Assembly (NCBI RefSeq): GCF_013450155.1
Contig: NZ_JACCKD010000008.1
Span: forward strand, 186,001 to 250,000
DNA from: Haloechinothrix aidingensis
GTDB lineage: Bacteria; Actinomycetota; Actinomycetes; Mycobacteriales; Pseudonocardiaceae
Length of the DNA stretch: 64,000 nt
Direction: 5' to 3'
Shown one piece after another: positions 17,404-24,960 of the stretch. The position numbers were made by a program, and so were the translations under genes. Each line of letters starts with the position of its first letter. Position 1 is the stretch's first letter. A model generated the notes under the pieces. It saw nothing but the letters and a program-made list of their open reading frames with translations, was not told where the DNA came from and made no database searches.

Positions 17404-18807
17404 GTGGCTCTTCACCTCTACGACACCGCGACCAGGCAACTTCGCGAGTTCCGGCCCGTGCGCAACGGGACCGCGTCGATGTACCTGTGTGGCGCCACGG
17501 TGCAAGATACGCCACATATCGGCCACGTAAGGGGCGCGTTGAACTACGACGTGCTGCGCAGGTGGCTGATCCATAACGGACTCGACGTGTTCTTCGTCCG
17601 CAACACGACCGACATCGACGACAAGATCATCACTAAGGCCGAGGCAGCTGGGCGCCCCTGGTGGGAATGGGCGGCCACGCACGAACGCGCGTTCGAGAGC
17701 GCGTTCGACATCCTCGGCTGCCTGCCCGCGTCGGCCGTTCCACGCGCCACCGGGCACATCACGCAGATGATCGAGCTGATCACCCGGCTCATCGACGGCG
17801 GGCACGCCTACGCCTCCGGCGGGGACGTCTACTTCGCCGTGGAGACCTTCGGCGACTACGGCACGCTCTCCGGCCAGCAACCCGACGAGGTCCAGCAAGG
17901 CGAGTCGGCCGCGGACGGCAAGCGTGACCCCCGGGACTTCACGCTGTGGAAGAGCGCGAAACCGGGCGAACCGGCGTGGCCGACCCCGTGGGGGCCGGGC
18001 AGGCCCGGCTGGCACCTGGAATGCTCCGCGATGGCGACGACCTACCTCGGCAACGAGTTCGACATCCACGGCGGCGGGATCGACCTGATCTTCCCGCACC
18101 ACGAGAACGAGCGCGCCCAGTCGCACGCGGCCGGTGACCCGTTCGCGCAGTACTGGCTGCACAACGCCTGGGTGACCCTCTCAGGGGAGAAGATGTCGAA
18201 GTCGCTCGGCAACGTGCTTGCCATCCCCGCGCTGCTGGAGAAGGCACGGCCTGCCGAGCTGCGGTACTACCTCGTGCAGCCGCACTACCGCTCCACCATC
18301 GAGTACTCGGATGCCGCGCTGTCCGAAGCCGCCCAGGGCTACCGCAGGATCGAGCAGTTCCTGCGCCGCGCGCGGGACCGGGTCGGGCGGATCGAAGCCG
18401 GCGCGGTACCCGCGGAGTTCGCGGCAGCCCTCGACGACGACCTCGCCACCCCGCAGGCGTTCGCGGTGCTGCACAACACGGTGCGCGAGGGCAACGCCGC
18501 GCTGGACTCCGGCGTCAGCGAGCAGGTCGCCACGCACGCCGCCGCGGTTCGCGCGATGACCGGGGTGCTCGGCCTCGACCCGCTGTCGCAGTTCGGCGAG
18601 AACGATGCCGCCGGGGACGCCTCGACAGGGAGGGCGCTGGCCACCCTGGTGGAACGCCTGCTCGCCGACCGCGAGGAGGCACGCAGGCAGCGTGACTTCT
18701 CCCGCGCCGACGAGCTACGCGATGTGCTGACCGACGCGGGAGTGTCGGTGGAGGACACCGCATATGGTCCGACGTGGACACTGAAAGACTCGAGCAAGGA
18801 CATCTGA
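17404..18807 (+). CDS. cysS: Cysteinyl-tRNA synthetase
   Basis: 467 residues, normal length. HIGH-type motif in TPHIGHVRG, zinc-binding cysteine in LCGATVQD and GWHLECSAM plus [14 protein letters not shown] loop [13 protein letters not shown] start at 17404. The class and length fit CysS rather than the mycothiol ligase MshC, which is shorter and has a different signature around the active site. Overlaps the rlmB start by one base. Confidence 0.95.
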   Translation: MALHLYDTATRQLREFRPVRNGTASMYLCGATVQDTPHIGHVRGALNYDVLRRWLIHNGLDVFFVRNTTDIDDKIITKAEAAGRPWWEWAATHERAFESAFDILGCLPASAVPRATGHITQMIELITRLIDGGHAYASGGDVYFAVETFGDYGTLSGQQPDEVQQGESAADGKRDPRDFTLWKSAKPGEPAWPTPWGPGRPGWHLECSAMATTYLGNEFDIHGGGIDLIFPHHENERAQSHAAGDPFAQYWLHNAWVTLSGEKMSKSLGNVLAIPALLEKARPAELRYYLVQPHYRSTIEYSDAALSEAAQGYRRIEQFLRRARDRVGRIEAGAVPAEFAAALDDDLATPQAFAVLHNTVREGNAALDSGVSEQVATHAAAVRAMTGVLGLDPLSQFGENDAAGDASTGRALATLVERLLADREEARRQRDFSRADELRDVLTDAGVSVEDTAYGPTWTLKDSSKDI

Positions 18808-19763
18808 TGGCAGGCAACTCACGGCGGCGCGGCGCGGTCCGCAAACCAGGCACCAAGAAGGGGCAGGTGGTCGGTTCCGGCGGGCAGAAGCCCAAGCGGC
18901 TGCAAGGTAAGGGACCGACCCCGAAAGCCGATATGCGGCCGGGCCATCCGGCGCAGCGGCGCGCCGAGGCCAAGGAGCGGGCCGAGAAGTCGAAGGCCAA
19001 GAAGCCGGAAGGCCCCGACATCATCGCCGGGCGCAACCCCGTCGTCGAGGCGCTGCGTGCCGGTGTGCCGGGCAACGCGCTGTACGTGGCGTCCGGCGCG
19101 GATCCCGATGACCGGCTCACCACGGCCGTGCGGATGGCCGCGGACGCCGATATCGCTGTCCTCGAGGTCTCGCGCGGTGAGCTCGACCAGAAGACCGGCG
19201 GGGCCGTTCATCAGGGCATCGGCCTGGCCGTCCCGCCCTACGACTACGCCACACCGGAGGAGCTGCTGCGCGGCGCCAACGAGTCAGGGGACGCACCGCT
19301 GCTCGTGGCGCTGGACGGGGTCACCGACCCGCGCAACCTGGGTGCGGTGATCCGGTCCTCTGCGGCGTTCGGGGCGCACGGGGTGCTGCTGCCCGGCCGC
19401 CGCAGCGCCGGCGTCACGGCCGTGACCTGGCGTACCAGCGCGGGCACCGCGGCGAGCACACCCGTGGGGGTGGCGACGAACCTGACGCGGCAGCTGCGCT
19501 CCTGGGCCTCCGAGGGCCTGATGATCGTCGGGCTGGACGCGGACGGGTCGGTGGACACCGACGCGCTCGAGGTCGCCACAGAGCCGGTGGTCGTCGTGGT
19601 CGGCTCCGAGGGCAAGGGGTTGTCCCGGCTGGTTCGCGAGAACTGCGACGTGACCGTCTCCATCCCGATGGCACCGGGTGTGGAGTCGCTCAACGCATCT
19701 GTCGCCACCGGCGTCCTCCTCGCCGAGGTGGCCCGCCGCCGACGAGCCGCAGGCCGCACCTGA
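18807..19763 (+). CDS. rlmB: 23S rRNA (guanosine-2'-O)-methyltransferase RlmB-like (SpoU/TrmH)
   Basis: 318 residues. A basic, lysine-rich N-terminal tail of about 70 residues precedes the substrate-binding domain ([15 protein letters not shown]) and the SPOUT knot with its three motifs: [38 protein letters not shown] and [21 protein letters not shown] overlaps the cysS stop (TGATG). It probably methylates G2251 in 23S rRNA or an equivalent site; a tRNA target cannot be excluded. Confidence 0.9.
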   Translation: MAGNSRRRGAVRKPGTKKGQVVGSGGQKPKRLQGKGPTPKADMRPGHPAQRRAEAKERAEKSKAKKPEGPDIIAGRNPVVEALRAGVPGNALYVASGADPDDRLTTAVRMAADADIAVLEVSRGELDQKTGGAVHQGIGLAVPPYDYATPEELLRGANESGDAPLLVALDGVTDPRNLGAVIRSSAAFGAHGVLLPGRRSAGVTAVTWRTSAGTAASTPVGVATNLTRQLRSWASEGLMIVGLDADGSVDTDALEVATEPVVVVVGSEGKGLSRLVRENCDVTVSIPMAPGVESLNASVATGVLLAEVARRRRAAGRT

Positions 19764-19768
19764 CGTTC

Positions 19769-19821
19769 GTGCTGTATGACGCTTTCACTCCACATAGCGG
19801 ACTGAAAGCGTCATTCAGCAC
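19769..19821. terminator. Long hairpin after rlmB, probable terminator
   Basis: Two 23-base arms (19769-19791 and 19799-19821) pair with two mismatches around a seven-base loop (ACATAGC), starting six bases after the rlmB stop. There is no U-run. It probably ends the carD-rlmB operon. Its arm core (ATGACGCTTTCA) may belong to a dispersed palindrome family. Confidence 0.7.
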
Positions 19822-19898
19822 ACGGGACCGGCACCGGGCGGAGGGGAAGCGGGGCTCCGCTAGGGTCTACGTGCTGAGGCGCGTACAGGGGGCCAGGC

Positions 19899-21332
19899 AT
19901 GTCGTTCGCATCACCACTGTTCCTGTGGTACTTCGTGCCCGCCGTGCTCGTCGCCGTCCTGGTCTGCCCCCGGAGCTGGCGCAACGCGATCATCACGGCC
20001 GGCAGCCTGATCTTCTACGCGGCAGGCGCGGGTTCGACGACACTGCTACTGCTGTTCGCCCTGGTAGTCAACTACCTGATCGGGCCGCTACTGGAACCGG
20101 ACCGGTGGGACAGCAACCCGGCACGTCGCCGGTGGCTGCTGGTCGGGGTACTCACGTTCAACGTCGCCATCCTGGTGATCTGGAAGTACGCGGGCTTCGC
20201 CACCGAGACCCTGGCGGGTTTCGCGCGACTGTTCGGTGCGGACTTTCCCGTTCTGCACATCGCGCTGCCGATCGCGATCTCCTTCTACACCTTCCACCAC
20301 ATCTCGTACGCTGTGGACGTCTACAGGGGAGAACGCCGCGCCGCGCGCAACCTCATCACCTTCGCCACCTACATCACGATGTTCCCGCAGCTGATCGCCG
20401 GTCCCATCGTGCGCTACCGGGAGATCGCCGACCAGCTGCCGCAGCAGCGCCAGCACCGGCTCGACGACATCGCGGCGGGATTCCCCCGCTTCGCACTGGG
20501 ACTGTGCAAGAAGGTCATCGTGGCCGACTCGCTGGCCCCCGTGGCCGACGCCGCGTTCGCCACCCCCGGCGACGAGATGACCTTCGCCCTCGCCTGGGTC
20601 GGCGCGCTCGCCTACACACTGCAGCTCTACTTCGACTTCTCCGGCTACTCAGACATGGCCATCGGGCTGGGCAGGATGTTCGGCTTCCGCTTGCCGGAGA
20701 ACTTCGCACGCCCCTACTCCTCGGTGACCGTGACGGAGTTCTGGCGGCGCTGGCACATGTCGCTGTCCCGATGGTTCCGCGACTACGTCTACATCCCGCT
20801 GGGCGGCAACCGCTCCGGTGCCGTGCGCACCTACCGCAACCTGTGGATCGTGTTCATCCTGACCGGCCTGTGGCACGGTGCCGGATGGACGTTCGTCGTC
20901 TGGGGCGCCTATCACGGCGCGCTGCTGATCGCCGAACGCAGGCTCGGCCGCGACACCACGCCCGCCGGCGCGGGCGCGCGAGCGGCCCGCCGGGCACTGA
21001 CCATGGTGCTGGTCATCGTCGGCTGGGTCTTCTTCCGCGCGGAGGACCTGAGCACCGCACTCGTGATGCTCGGCCACATGCTCACCCCCGACCTGGCCGG
21101 GCTCAACGAGGCGGTCGACACCGCACTGACCAACCAGCGCCTGGTCATCCTGCTTGCCGCGGCGATGACCATGGTCCTGCCCGGCCAGCCGGTGACGGGC
21201 CCGCTGATCGAAGCGTCGCGGTCACGGCACGCCGCAGTGCTGCGGACCAGCGTGATGACCGTCGGCCTCGGCTACGCCGCGGTACTCATCGCTGCCGGCA
21301 CGTTCACGCCGTTCCTGTACTACCAGTTCTGA
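19899..21332 (+). CDS. MBOAT-family O-acyltransferase (AlgI-like)
   Basis: 477-residue polytopic membrane protein. AlgI/DltB-type signatures: FHHISYAVDVYRG, QLIAGPIVRYREI, LYFDFSGYSDMAIGLG, the arginine-rich WRRWHMSLSRWFRDY and the catalytic histidine in LTGLWHGAGWTF. It would transfer acyl groups across the membrane to an extracellular polymer. The usual partner (an AlgJ/AlgX or GDSL-like acetyltransferase) is not next to it; instead, the 3' end is followed by element debris. The last codons are repeated 1.6 kb downstream. Confidence 0.9.
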   Translation: MSFASPLFLWYFVPAVLVAVLVCPRSWRNAIITAGSLIFYAAGAGSTTLLLLFALVVNYLIGPLLEPDRWDSNPARRRWLLVGVLTFNVAILVIWKYAGFATETLAGFARLFGADFPVLHIALPIAISFYTFHHISYAVDVYRGERRAARNLITFATYITMFPQLIAGPIVRYREIADQLPQQRQHRLDDIAAGFPRFALGLCKKVIVADSLAPVADAAFATPGDEMTFALAWVGALAYTLQLYFDFSGYSDMAIGLGRMFGFRLPENFARPYSSVTVTEFWRRWHMSLSRWFRDYVYIPLGGNRSGAVRTYRNLWIVFILTGLWHGAGWTFVVWGAYHGALLIAERRLGRDTTPAGAGARAARRALTMVLVIVGWVFFRAEDLSTALVMLGHMLTPDLAGLNEAVDTALTNQRLVILLAAAMTMVLPGQPVTGPLIEASRSRHAAVLRTSVMTVGLGYAAVLIAAGTFTPFLYYQF

Positions 21333-21356
21333 CGGCCGGTCGCGAAGACCTGCCGA
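21318..21356 (+). repeat. Left direct repeat (candidate attL) at MBOAT 3' end
   Basis: Begins TACTACCAGTTCTGAC, which encodes the C-terminal YYQF and the stop of the MBOAT gene, and continues 23 bases into the downstream region to CTGCCGA. Pairs with 22912-22951. Confidence 0.7.
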
Positions 21357-21701
21357 TACTCGACTCACTAGCGCGCTGAACTGCACGTATGGGTCTCGAC
21401 ACTTCTCGCGGGTTCGTGGCACTAAGCACCCTCCGACGGCCTGGAGACTTGTCAAGCCACCTACAAGCGTTCTCAGCTTGGGAACCAGGATGACGGCACT
21501 GGAAAGCGGCGCTGAACTGAGAGTGTCCGCTGTTGACCGCCAATTGCCGACGTTAGTCGCCCGTGGATTGCCCGGCGCTCGAAGATCGATCTGGGTGAGG
21601 GTTCCCTTGCGAACGTCTTCGCGAGTCGGTAACAGAAGTACCGATGAGTCTTGGTCACAGGGGCGGTCTACCTTGAAAGACTTGAGCAGTAGGAGGTGAC
21701 C
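21357..21701. other. Gene-free stretch inside the element
   Basis: No gene is recognised. Codon usage in all frames is poor. It contains one copy (21556-21574) of a 19-base sequence repeated exactly at 23853-23871, and ends with a strong AGGAGG ribosome binding site (21691-21696) for the next small ORF. Confidence 0.6.
21556..21574 (+). repeat. 19-base exact direct repeat, copy 1
   Basis: GTCGCCCGTGGATTGCCCG, identical to 23853-23871. Read in reverse it encodes GNPRAT in one frame at both places, suggesting both are debris of related coding sequence. Confidence 0.6.
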
Positions 21702-21908
21702 GTGCTGAGTAAGCAGCAGAGCGTCCAGGCATATACGTATGGCTTCGCAACCGGAGACGGTGCTCAGATCGTCTCGTGCGTCAACGACGACCTCGTGTGG
21801 GAGTTCAATGGACCGAAGGCCTCTGTCCTCCATCAAAGTCAGGGCGCCCAGCCAAGTGGACTGCCGCCCATCCCAACAATTTCGAGTCGTTCAGGGGGTA
21901 GATCATGA
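21702..21908 (+). pseudogene. Truncated SnoaL/NTF2-fold protein fragment
   Basis: A GTG start at 21702 preceded by AGGAGG opens 68 codons. The first 40 (VQAYTYGFATGDGAQIVSC and DDLVWEFNG) match the N-terminal helix and first strands of SnoaL-like ketosteroid-isomerase-fold proteins, normally 110-140 residues. Similarity then stops and the reading frame ends by overlapping the ATG of the next gene. Probably an internal deletion or frameshift; could be still translated and serve to couple translation of the downstream reductase. Confidence 0.5.
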
Positions 21909-22549
21909 CGCAGCGGGTCCGAGTGCAGTGCTTCACCGTCACCAGTAACGGGATCGGCGCTGGAGAGGATCAGGACCACAAGCGACCGTTCGGGCATGTG
22001 GACCCCAAGGATCTGATGGCCTGGCGTTTCGCGACCGGTAGCTGGATGAACCATAGTGACGTCGTCGGCACGCGTGGGATCGATGACTACGTCGAGCGCG
22101 ACTATGCGCGCGGCATCGGAGCCGAGATCATGGGTCGCAACAAGTTCGGCCCCATCCGTGGCGAATGGCCAGATCACGAGTGGCAGGGCTGGTGGGGTAA
22201 CGAGCCACCGTTTCATACGCCGGTGTTCGTTCTCACCCACTACCCGCGGCCGTCATTCACCCTTGCTGATACGACGTTCCATTTCCTGCAAGCGAGCCCG
22301 CACGACGCACTGGAACAGGCGAAAGCGGCCGCAGGCGACAACGACGTGCGCATTGGCGGCGGAGTAACGACCGTGCGCGCGTTCCTCGATGCCGGCCTCG
22401 TCGACGAGATGCACGTGGCTGTCGCCCCATACGAGGTCAGCCGTGGGCTGCAATTGTGGACTCACCCGGATGAGCTGACCGACCGATTCCACCTCGAACG
22501 CGTGCCGAGTTCGAGCGGAGTCGTCCACCACTTCTTCTGGCGCCGATGA
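21905..22549 (+). CDS. RibD C-terminal/dihydrofolate reductase-fold protein
   Basis: 214 residues. The C-terminal half has the RibD_C pattern: RPSFTLADTTFHFL, VRIGGGVTTVRAFLDAGLVDEMHVAVAP (nucleotide-binding glycine loop), then a terminal strand VVHHFFWRR. Proteins of this family reduce small heterocycles or give trimethoprim/DHFR-like activity only rarely; substrate unknown. ATG overlaps the preceding stop (ATGA). It is the only intact gene in the element and so its likely cargo. Confidence 0.78.
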   Translation: MTQRVRVQCFTVTSNGIGAGEDQDHKRPFGHVDPKDLMAWRFATGSWMNHSDVVGTRGIDDYVERDYARGIGAEIMGRNKFGPIRGEWPDHEWQGWWGNEPPFHTPVFVLTHYPRPSFTLADTTFHFLQASPHDALEQAKAAAGDNDVRIGGGVTTVRAFLDAGLVDEMHVAVAPYEVSRGLQLWTHPDELTDRFHLERVPSSSGVVHHFFWRR

Positions 22550-22670
22550 GAAGATCGTAAGGTCTATCGGTAGTTGCCACACTTTCCCGTCCCCTTCGCC
22601 CTTGCCGATCCGTAGCGCCGTGTCGGCCGGGTCAAGGGTGAGCTTTGCTCATCGCGTAGCGACGCCGTAG

Positions 22671-22850
22671 GCGCCCTTGTTGGACGCCGGGGAGACGATC
22701 ACGGCGCTATCCAGCTACCTGGGTCATAGCGACCCCGGCTTCACGTTGAAGACATACACGCAACTGCTGCCGTCGGGCGAGGAACGTACGCGCCGAGCTG
22801 TCGACTCGGTATTTGGTCAGGGCCGTAACAACCTCGCCGATGCGGCCTGA
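22671..22850 (+). pseudogene. Tyrosine recombinase (integrase) C-terminal remnant
   Basis: From 22677 the frame reads LLDAGETITALSSYLGHSD, then PGFTLKTYTQLLPSGEERTR and RRAVDSVFG to a stop at 22848-22850. This is the C-terminal part of actinophage/ICE integrases, with the conserved LGH and the catalytic tyrosine in KTYTQLLPS. Immediately upstream there is an in-frame stop (22668-22670) and no earlier catalytic motif, so the gene is a fragment. Its position beside the right repeat is typical of integrative elements. Confidence 0.8.
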
Positions 22851-22911
22851 CGACGGCCTGACATGCTCAATGATCTTCGTTCCTGCAGGTCAGAACCATT
22901 GTCTGACCCAC

Positions 22912-22951
22912 TACTACCAGTTCTGACTGCCAGGTCGCGAACACCTGCCGA
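22912..22951 (+). repeat. Right direct repeat (candidate attR)
   Basis: TACTACCAGTTCTGAC followed by 24 bases similar to 21334-21356. It repeats the end of the MBOAT gene at the presumed junction with the original chromosome. A short in-frame stretch upstream also reads HYYQF and stop. Confidence 0.7.
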
Positions 22952-23093
22952 AGGTCGGGGCGGGCTTTTCGCATTCAGGGGCGATCATGGCGATGCCTGA
23001 GGCTGTCCGTCGTTGACCGGTAGGGAGACGTGTCGCAGTGGGACGAGTAGGTAGACCCCGCAGCCGCGCGACGCTCAGGACCGCCCGCGGAAA

Positions 23094-23657
23094 TCAGCGC
23101 CTGGTCTCGTACCTGGTCAGCATCACGCCGTCGGGAAACGTCCGGGTCTCCACCAGGCTCAGGTTCACCCAGTTGTCCAGGGCTGTGAAGAACGGCGTGC
23201 CGCCGCCCACCAGGACCGGATGGGTGACGATCGTGTACTCGTCGATCAGCCCGGCCCGCATGGCCGCCGCGGCGAGTGTGGCACCGCCGATGTCCATGCG
23301 GCCGCCGTCATCGGCCTTGAGCCTGGTGATCTCGGTGACCGCGTCGCCGGTGACCAGGCGGGCGTTCCAGTCGACCGTGCTGGTCGTCGAGGAGAACACC
23401 ACCTTCGGCATGTCCCGCCAGCGGCCGGCGAACTCGATCTCCGCCGGTGTGGCACCCGGCCGCGTGTCGGCGGTCGGCCAGTGGGAGCTCATCGTCTCCC
23501 ACAGCCTGCGCCCGTACAGCGCCAGGCCCGTCGCGCCCACCCGGTCGGACCACCACTGGAACAGCTCGTCGCTCGGCACGCTCCAGCCGAGGTCGCCGCC
23601 CGGCGCGGCGATGTAGCCGTCCAGGCTCAGATTCATGCCAACGGCAAGTTTGCGCAT
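23094..23657 (-). CDS. Dihydrofolate reductase family protein (RibD C-terminal domain)
   Basis: 187 residues. Begins MRKLAVGMNLSLDGYIAAP, the family N-terminus; ALYGRRLWETMSSHW and DIGGATLAAAAMRAGLIDEY form the cofactor-binding and glycine motifs. This is the YwjB/YyaP-like DHFR family common in actinobacteria, substrate unknown. The ATG at 23657 begins the first beta strand. Transcribed towards the element; not coupled to any neighbour. Confidence 0.85.
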   Translation of the reverse strand: MRKLAVGMNLSLDGYIAAPGGDLGWSVPSDELFQWWSDRVGATGLALYGRRLWETMSSHWPTADTRPGATPAEIEFAGRWRDMPKVVFSSTTSTVDWNARLVTGDAVTEITRLKADDGGRMDIGGATLAAAAMRAGLIDEYTIVTHPVLVGGGTPFFTALDNWVNLSLVETRTFPDGVMLTRYETRR

Positions 23658-24050
23658 TGCGTCAGCCTCCCGTGAGTCGGTATTCGGTGTACAGACCAGC
23701 ACGGCGCGCAAAACTCATCGGTCGGGCCACGCTGCGGGCCGACCGGCCGAGCGTCGGCTGGCCGCAGCGTTGTAGCGCTCCGGAGTGAGATCGGAAACCT
23801 CGCCGATGTCGGGTCGAACTCGTCCTGCTTGACCAGCCGATAGCCGAGGCTGGTCGCCCGTGGATTGCCCGAAATTCTGCACGATGGCCTATCCGTGCTT
23901 CGCTGTGCCGTAGACCGCGTCCAACATCTCCGACAGCGCCGTCCGTCGCGTGGAATCACCTCGCCTGCCGGCTGCCGCCCGTCACCGATGAGTTCTCGCC
24001 CGCGGATCGGTCTGTACCGGTGACGTTGTTCGCGCGCAGAGGAGGTAGCG
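23658..24050. other. Gene-free stretch with coding debris
   Basis: About 390 bases without an intact gene. Holds the second copy of the 19-base repeat (23853-23871) and short broken reading frames on the minus strand around 23780-23900. A GC-rich inverted repeat (GGTCGGGCC with GGGCCGACC near 23721-23742) lies upstream of the DHFR-like gene. AGGAGG at 24039-24044 serves the next gene. Confidence 0.55.
23853..23871 (+). repeat. 19-base exact direct repeat, copy 2
   Basis: Identical to 21556-21574 (GTCGCCCGTGGATTGCCCG), 2.3 kb apart, outside the element's right repeat. Confidence 0.6.
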
Positions 24051-24530
24051 ATGACCGCAAGGGGCTTAACGACGTGTCTGTGGTTCGACGACCAGGCCGA
24101 GGAGGCGGCCAACTTCTACACCTCGATCTTCGCCGACTCCAAGATCGGAAAGATCGCCCGCTACACCGAGGCCGGTCCCGGGCCGGCAGGCTCGGTCGTG
24201 ACCGTCGAGTTCGAGCTCAACGGTCAGAAGTTCGTCGGGCTCAACGGCGGTCCACAGTTCACGTTCAACGAGGCCGTCTCGTTCCAGATCCACTGTGACG
24301 ACCAGGACGAGCTGGACTACTACTGGAACGCGCTCACCGAGGGTGGCACCGAAGTGCAGTGTGGCTGGCTCAAGGACAAGTACGGAGTGTCGTGGCAGGT
24401 CATCCCTGCCGTGCTCGAGGACATGGTCAGCGATCCCGACCCGGAGAAGGCCAAGCGCGCCACCGAGGCGATGCTCGGGATGACCAAGCTCGACATCGCG
24501 GCGCTCCAGAAGGCCTACGCGGGAAACTGA
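24051..24530 (+). CDS. VOC-family protein (PhnB-like)
   Basis: 159 residues. Opens with TTCLWFDDQAEEAANFYTSIF, the start of PhnB/3-demethylubiquinone methyltransferase-like VOC proteins, and has the DKYGVSWQVIP motif. The C-terminal part (ATEAMLGMTKLDIAALQKAY) is typical of this subfamily. These proteins bind metals and small substrates; the actual reaction is unknown. AGGAGG ribosome binding site. Convergent with the small cysteine-rich gene. Confidence 0.88.
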   Translation: MTARGLTTCLWFDDQAEEAANFYTSIFADSKIGKIARYTEAGPGPAGSVVTVEFELNGQKFVGLNGGPQFTFNEAVSFQIHCDDQDELDYYWNALTEGGTEVQCGWLKDKYGVSWQVIPAVLEDMVSDPDPEKAKRATEAMLGMTKLDIAALQKAYAGN

Positions 24531-24556
24531 GCGCGCGGCCACGCCCTGGTAGGTCC

Positions 24557-24611
24557 GTGGCGGCTCGCCCGGAGCCGCACAATCCTGTCGCGGCACCCGG
24601 CGAGCCGCCAC
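24557..24611. terminator. Bidirectional terminator hairpin
   Basis: Perfect 13-base arms GTGGCGGCTCGCC (24557-24569) and GGCGAGCCGCCAC (24599-24611) with a 29-base loop that can form an inner GCCGC/GCGGC stem. It lies 26 bases after the VOC stop and 33 bases beyond the stop of the convergent cysteine-rich ORF. Confidence 0.65.
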
Positions 24612-24644
24612 CCCGCGCCCGTCTCGGTGGCTACCCGGGGCCGG

Positions 24645-24713
24645 CTAGCCGCAGCTTCCGCAACAGCCGCAGCCCGGGCCCGAGCACTTACCACAACATC
24701 CACATCCACCCAT
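24645..24713 (-). CDS. 22-residue cysteine-rich peptide, two CxCCxxC modules
   Basis: ATG at 24713, stop TAG at 24645. The product is MGGCGCCGKC followed by SGPGCGCCGSCG: eight cysteines in 22 residues, in two copies of C-G-C-C-G-[KS]-C separated by SGPG. A GGAGG ribosome binding site ends five bases before the ATG, a 13-base palindrome lies 16 bases upstream, and a hairpin terminator follows the stop. The peptide is too short for routine gene calling. Composition resembles metallothionein or thiolate metal-cluster peptides; metal binding is inference. I know no named family with this exact pattern. A chance ORF in GC-rich DNA is the alternative, but the duplicated module and surrounding signals argue against it. 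Confidence 0.6.
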   Translation of the reverse strand: MGGCGCCGKCSGPGCGCCGSCG

Positions 24714-24728
24714 GTGCGCCTCCGTCAC

Positions 24729-24761
24729 CGTACGTATATGGACAACCGCCATATGCGTACG
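24729..24761. promoter_or_regulatory. Palindrome upstream of cysteine-rich peptide gene, candidate operator
   Basis: Left arm CGTACGTATATGG (24729-24741) and right arm CCATATGCGTACG (24749-24761) pair at 12 of 13 positions (the thirteenth is a G-T wobble in RNA) around seven bases. It is AT-rich in a very GC-rich background and sits 16-48 bases before the minus-strand start, where a dimeric repressor would act. It could also fold in the mRNA leader. Confidence 0.6.
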
Positions 24762-24960
24762 AAACTACCTGTCGCCGGCAGCGCGCCCACACCGCTGGAC
24801 GGGGGATCGGCGAGGCCACCCGGAGTCGCCACGTGCCTGCTCCGCGGGCCGCATACGGTGGCGAACTTCCCGCCCGACCGGTGGCACCGCCGCGGTACTA
24901 CGATCGCCGCATAGCCGGGCGGGACCTCGGCCTCGTGAGGCTGCGACGAAGGAGCGCCAG

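Larger units (their letters stand above)
21318..22951. mobile_element. Decayed integrative element flanked by direct repeats
   Basis: The 39-base stretch at 21318-21356, covering the last codons and stop of the MBOAT gene, recurs at 22912-22951 with two substitutions plus one substitution-linked indel. Between them lie a truncated SnoaL-like gene, a reductase gene and, 62 bases from the right repeat, the C-terminal remnant of a tyrosine integrase. This is the layout of an element integrated by site-specific recombination into the 3' end of a gene, regenerating its end. The element lacks an intact integrase and is probably immobile. Confidence 0.6.

Noticed and set aside
19899-21332. Alginate acetylation role
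   Set aside because: AlgI similarity is to the MBOAT family in general; no alginate gene is present.
22549-22670. Full-length integrase gene upstream of the C-terminal remnant
   Set aside because: In-frame stop at 22668 and no arginine-box motif upstream; only the C-terminal portion remains.
24712-24960. Plus-strand ORF extending into DUF445 copy 1 from 24712
   Set aside because: The family N-terminus begins at the GTG at 24961 with GAAGGAG; upstream frame is unrelated and overlaps the cysteine-rich gene's palindrome.
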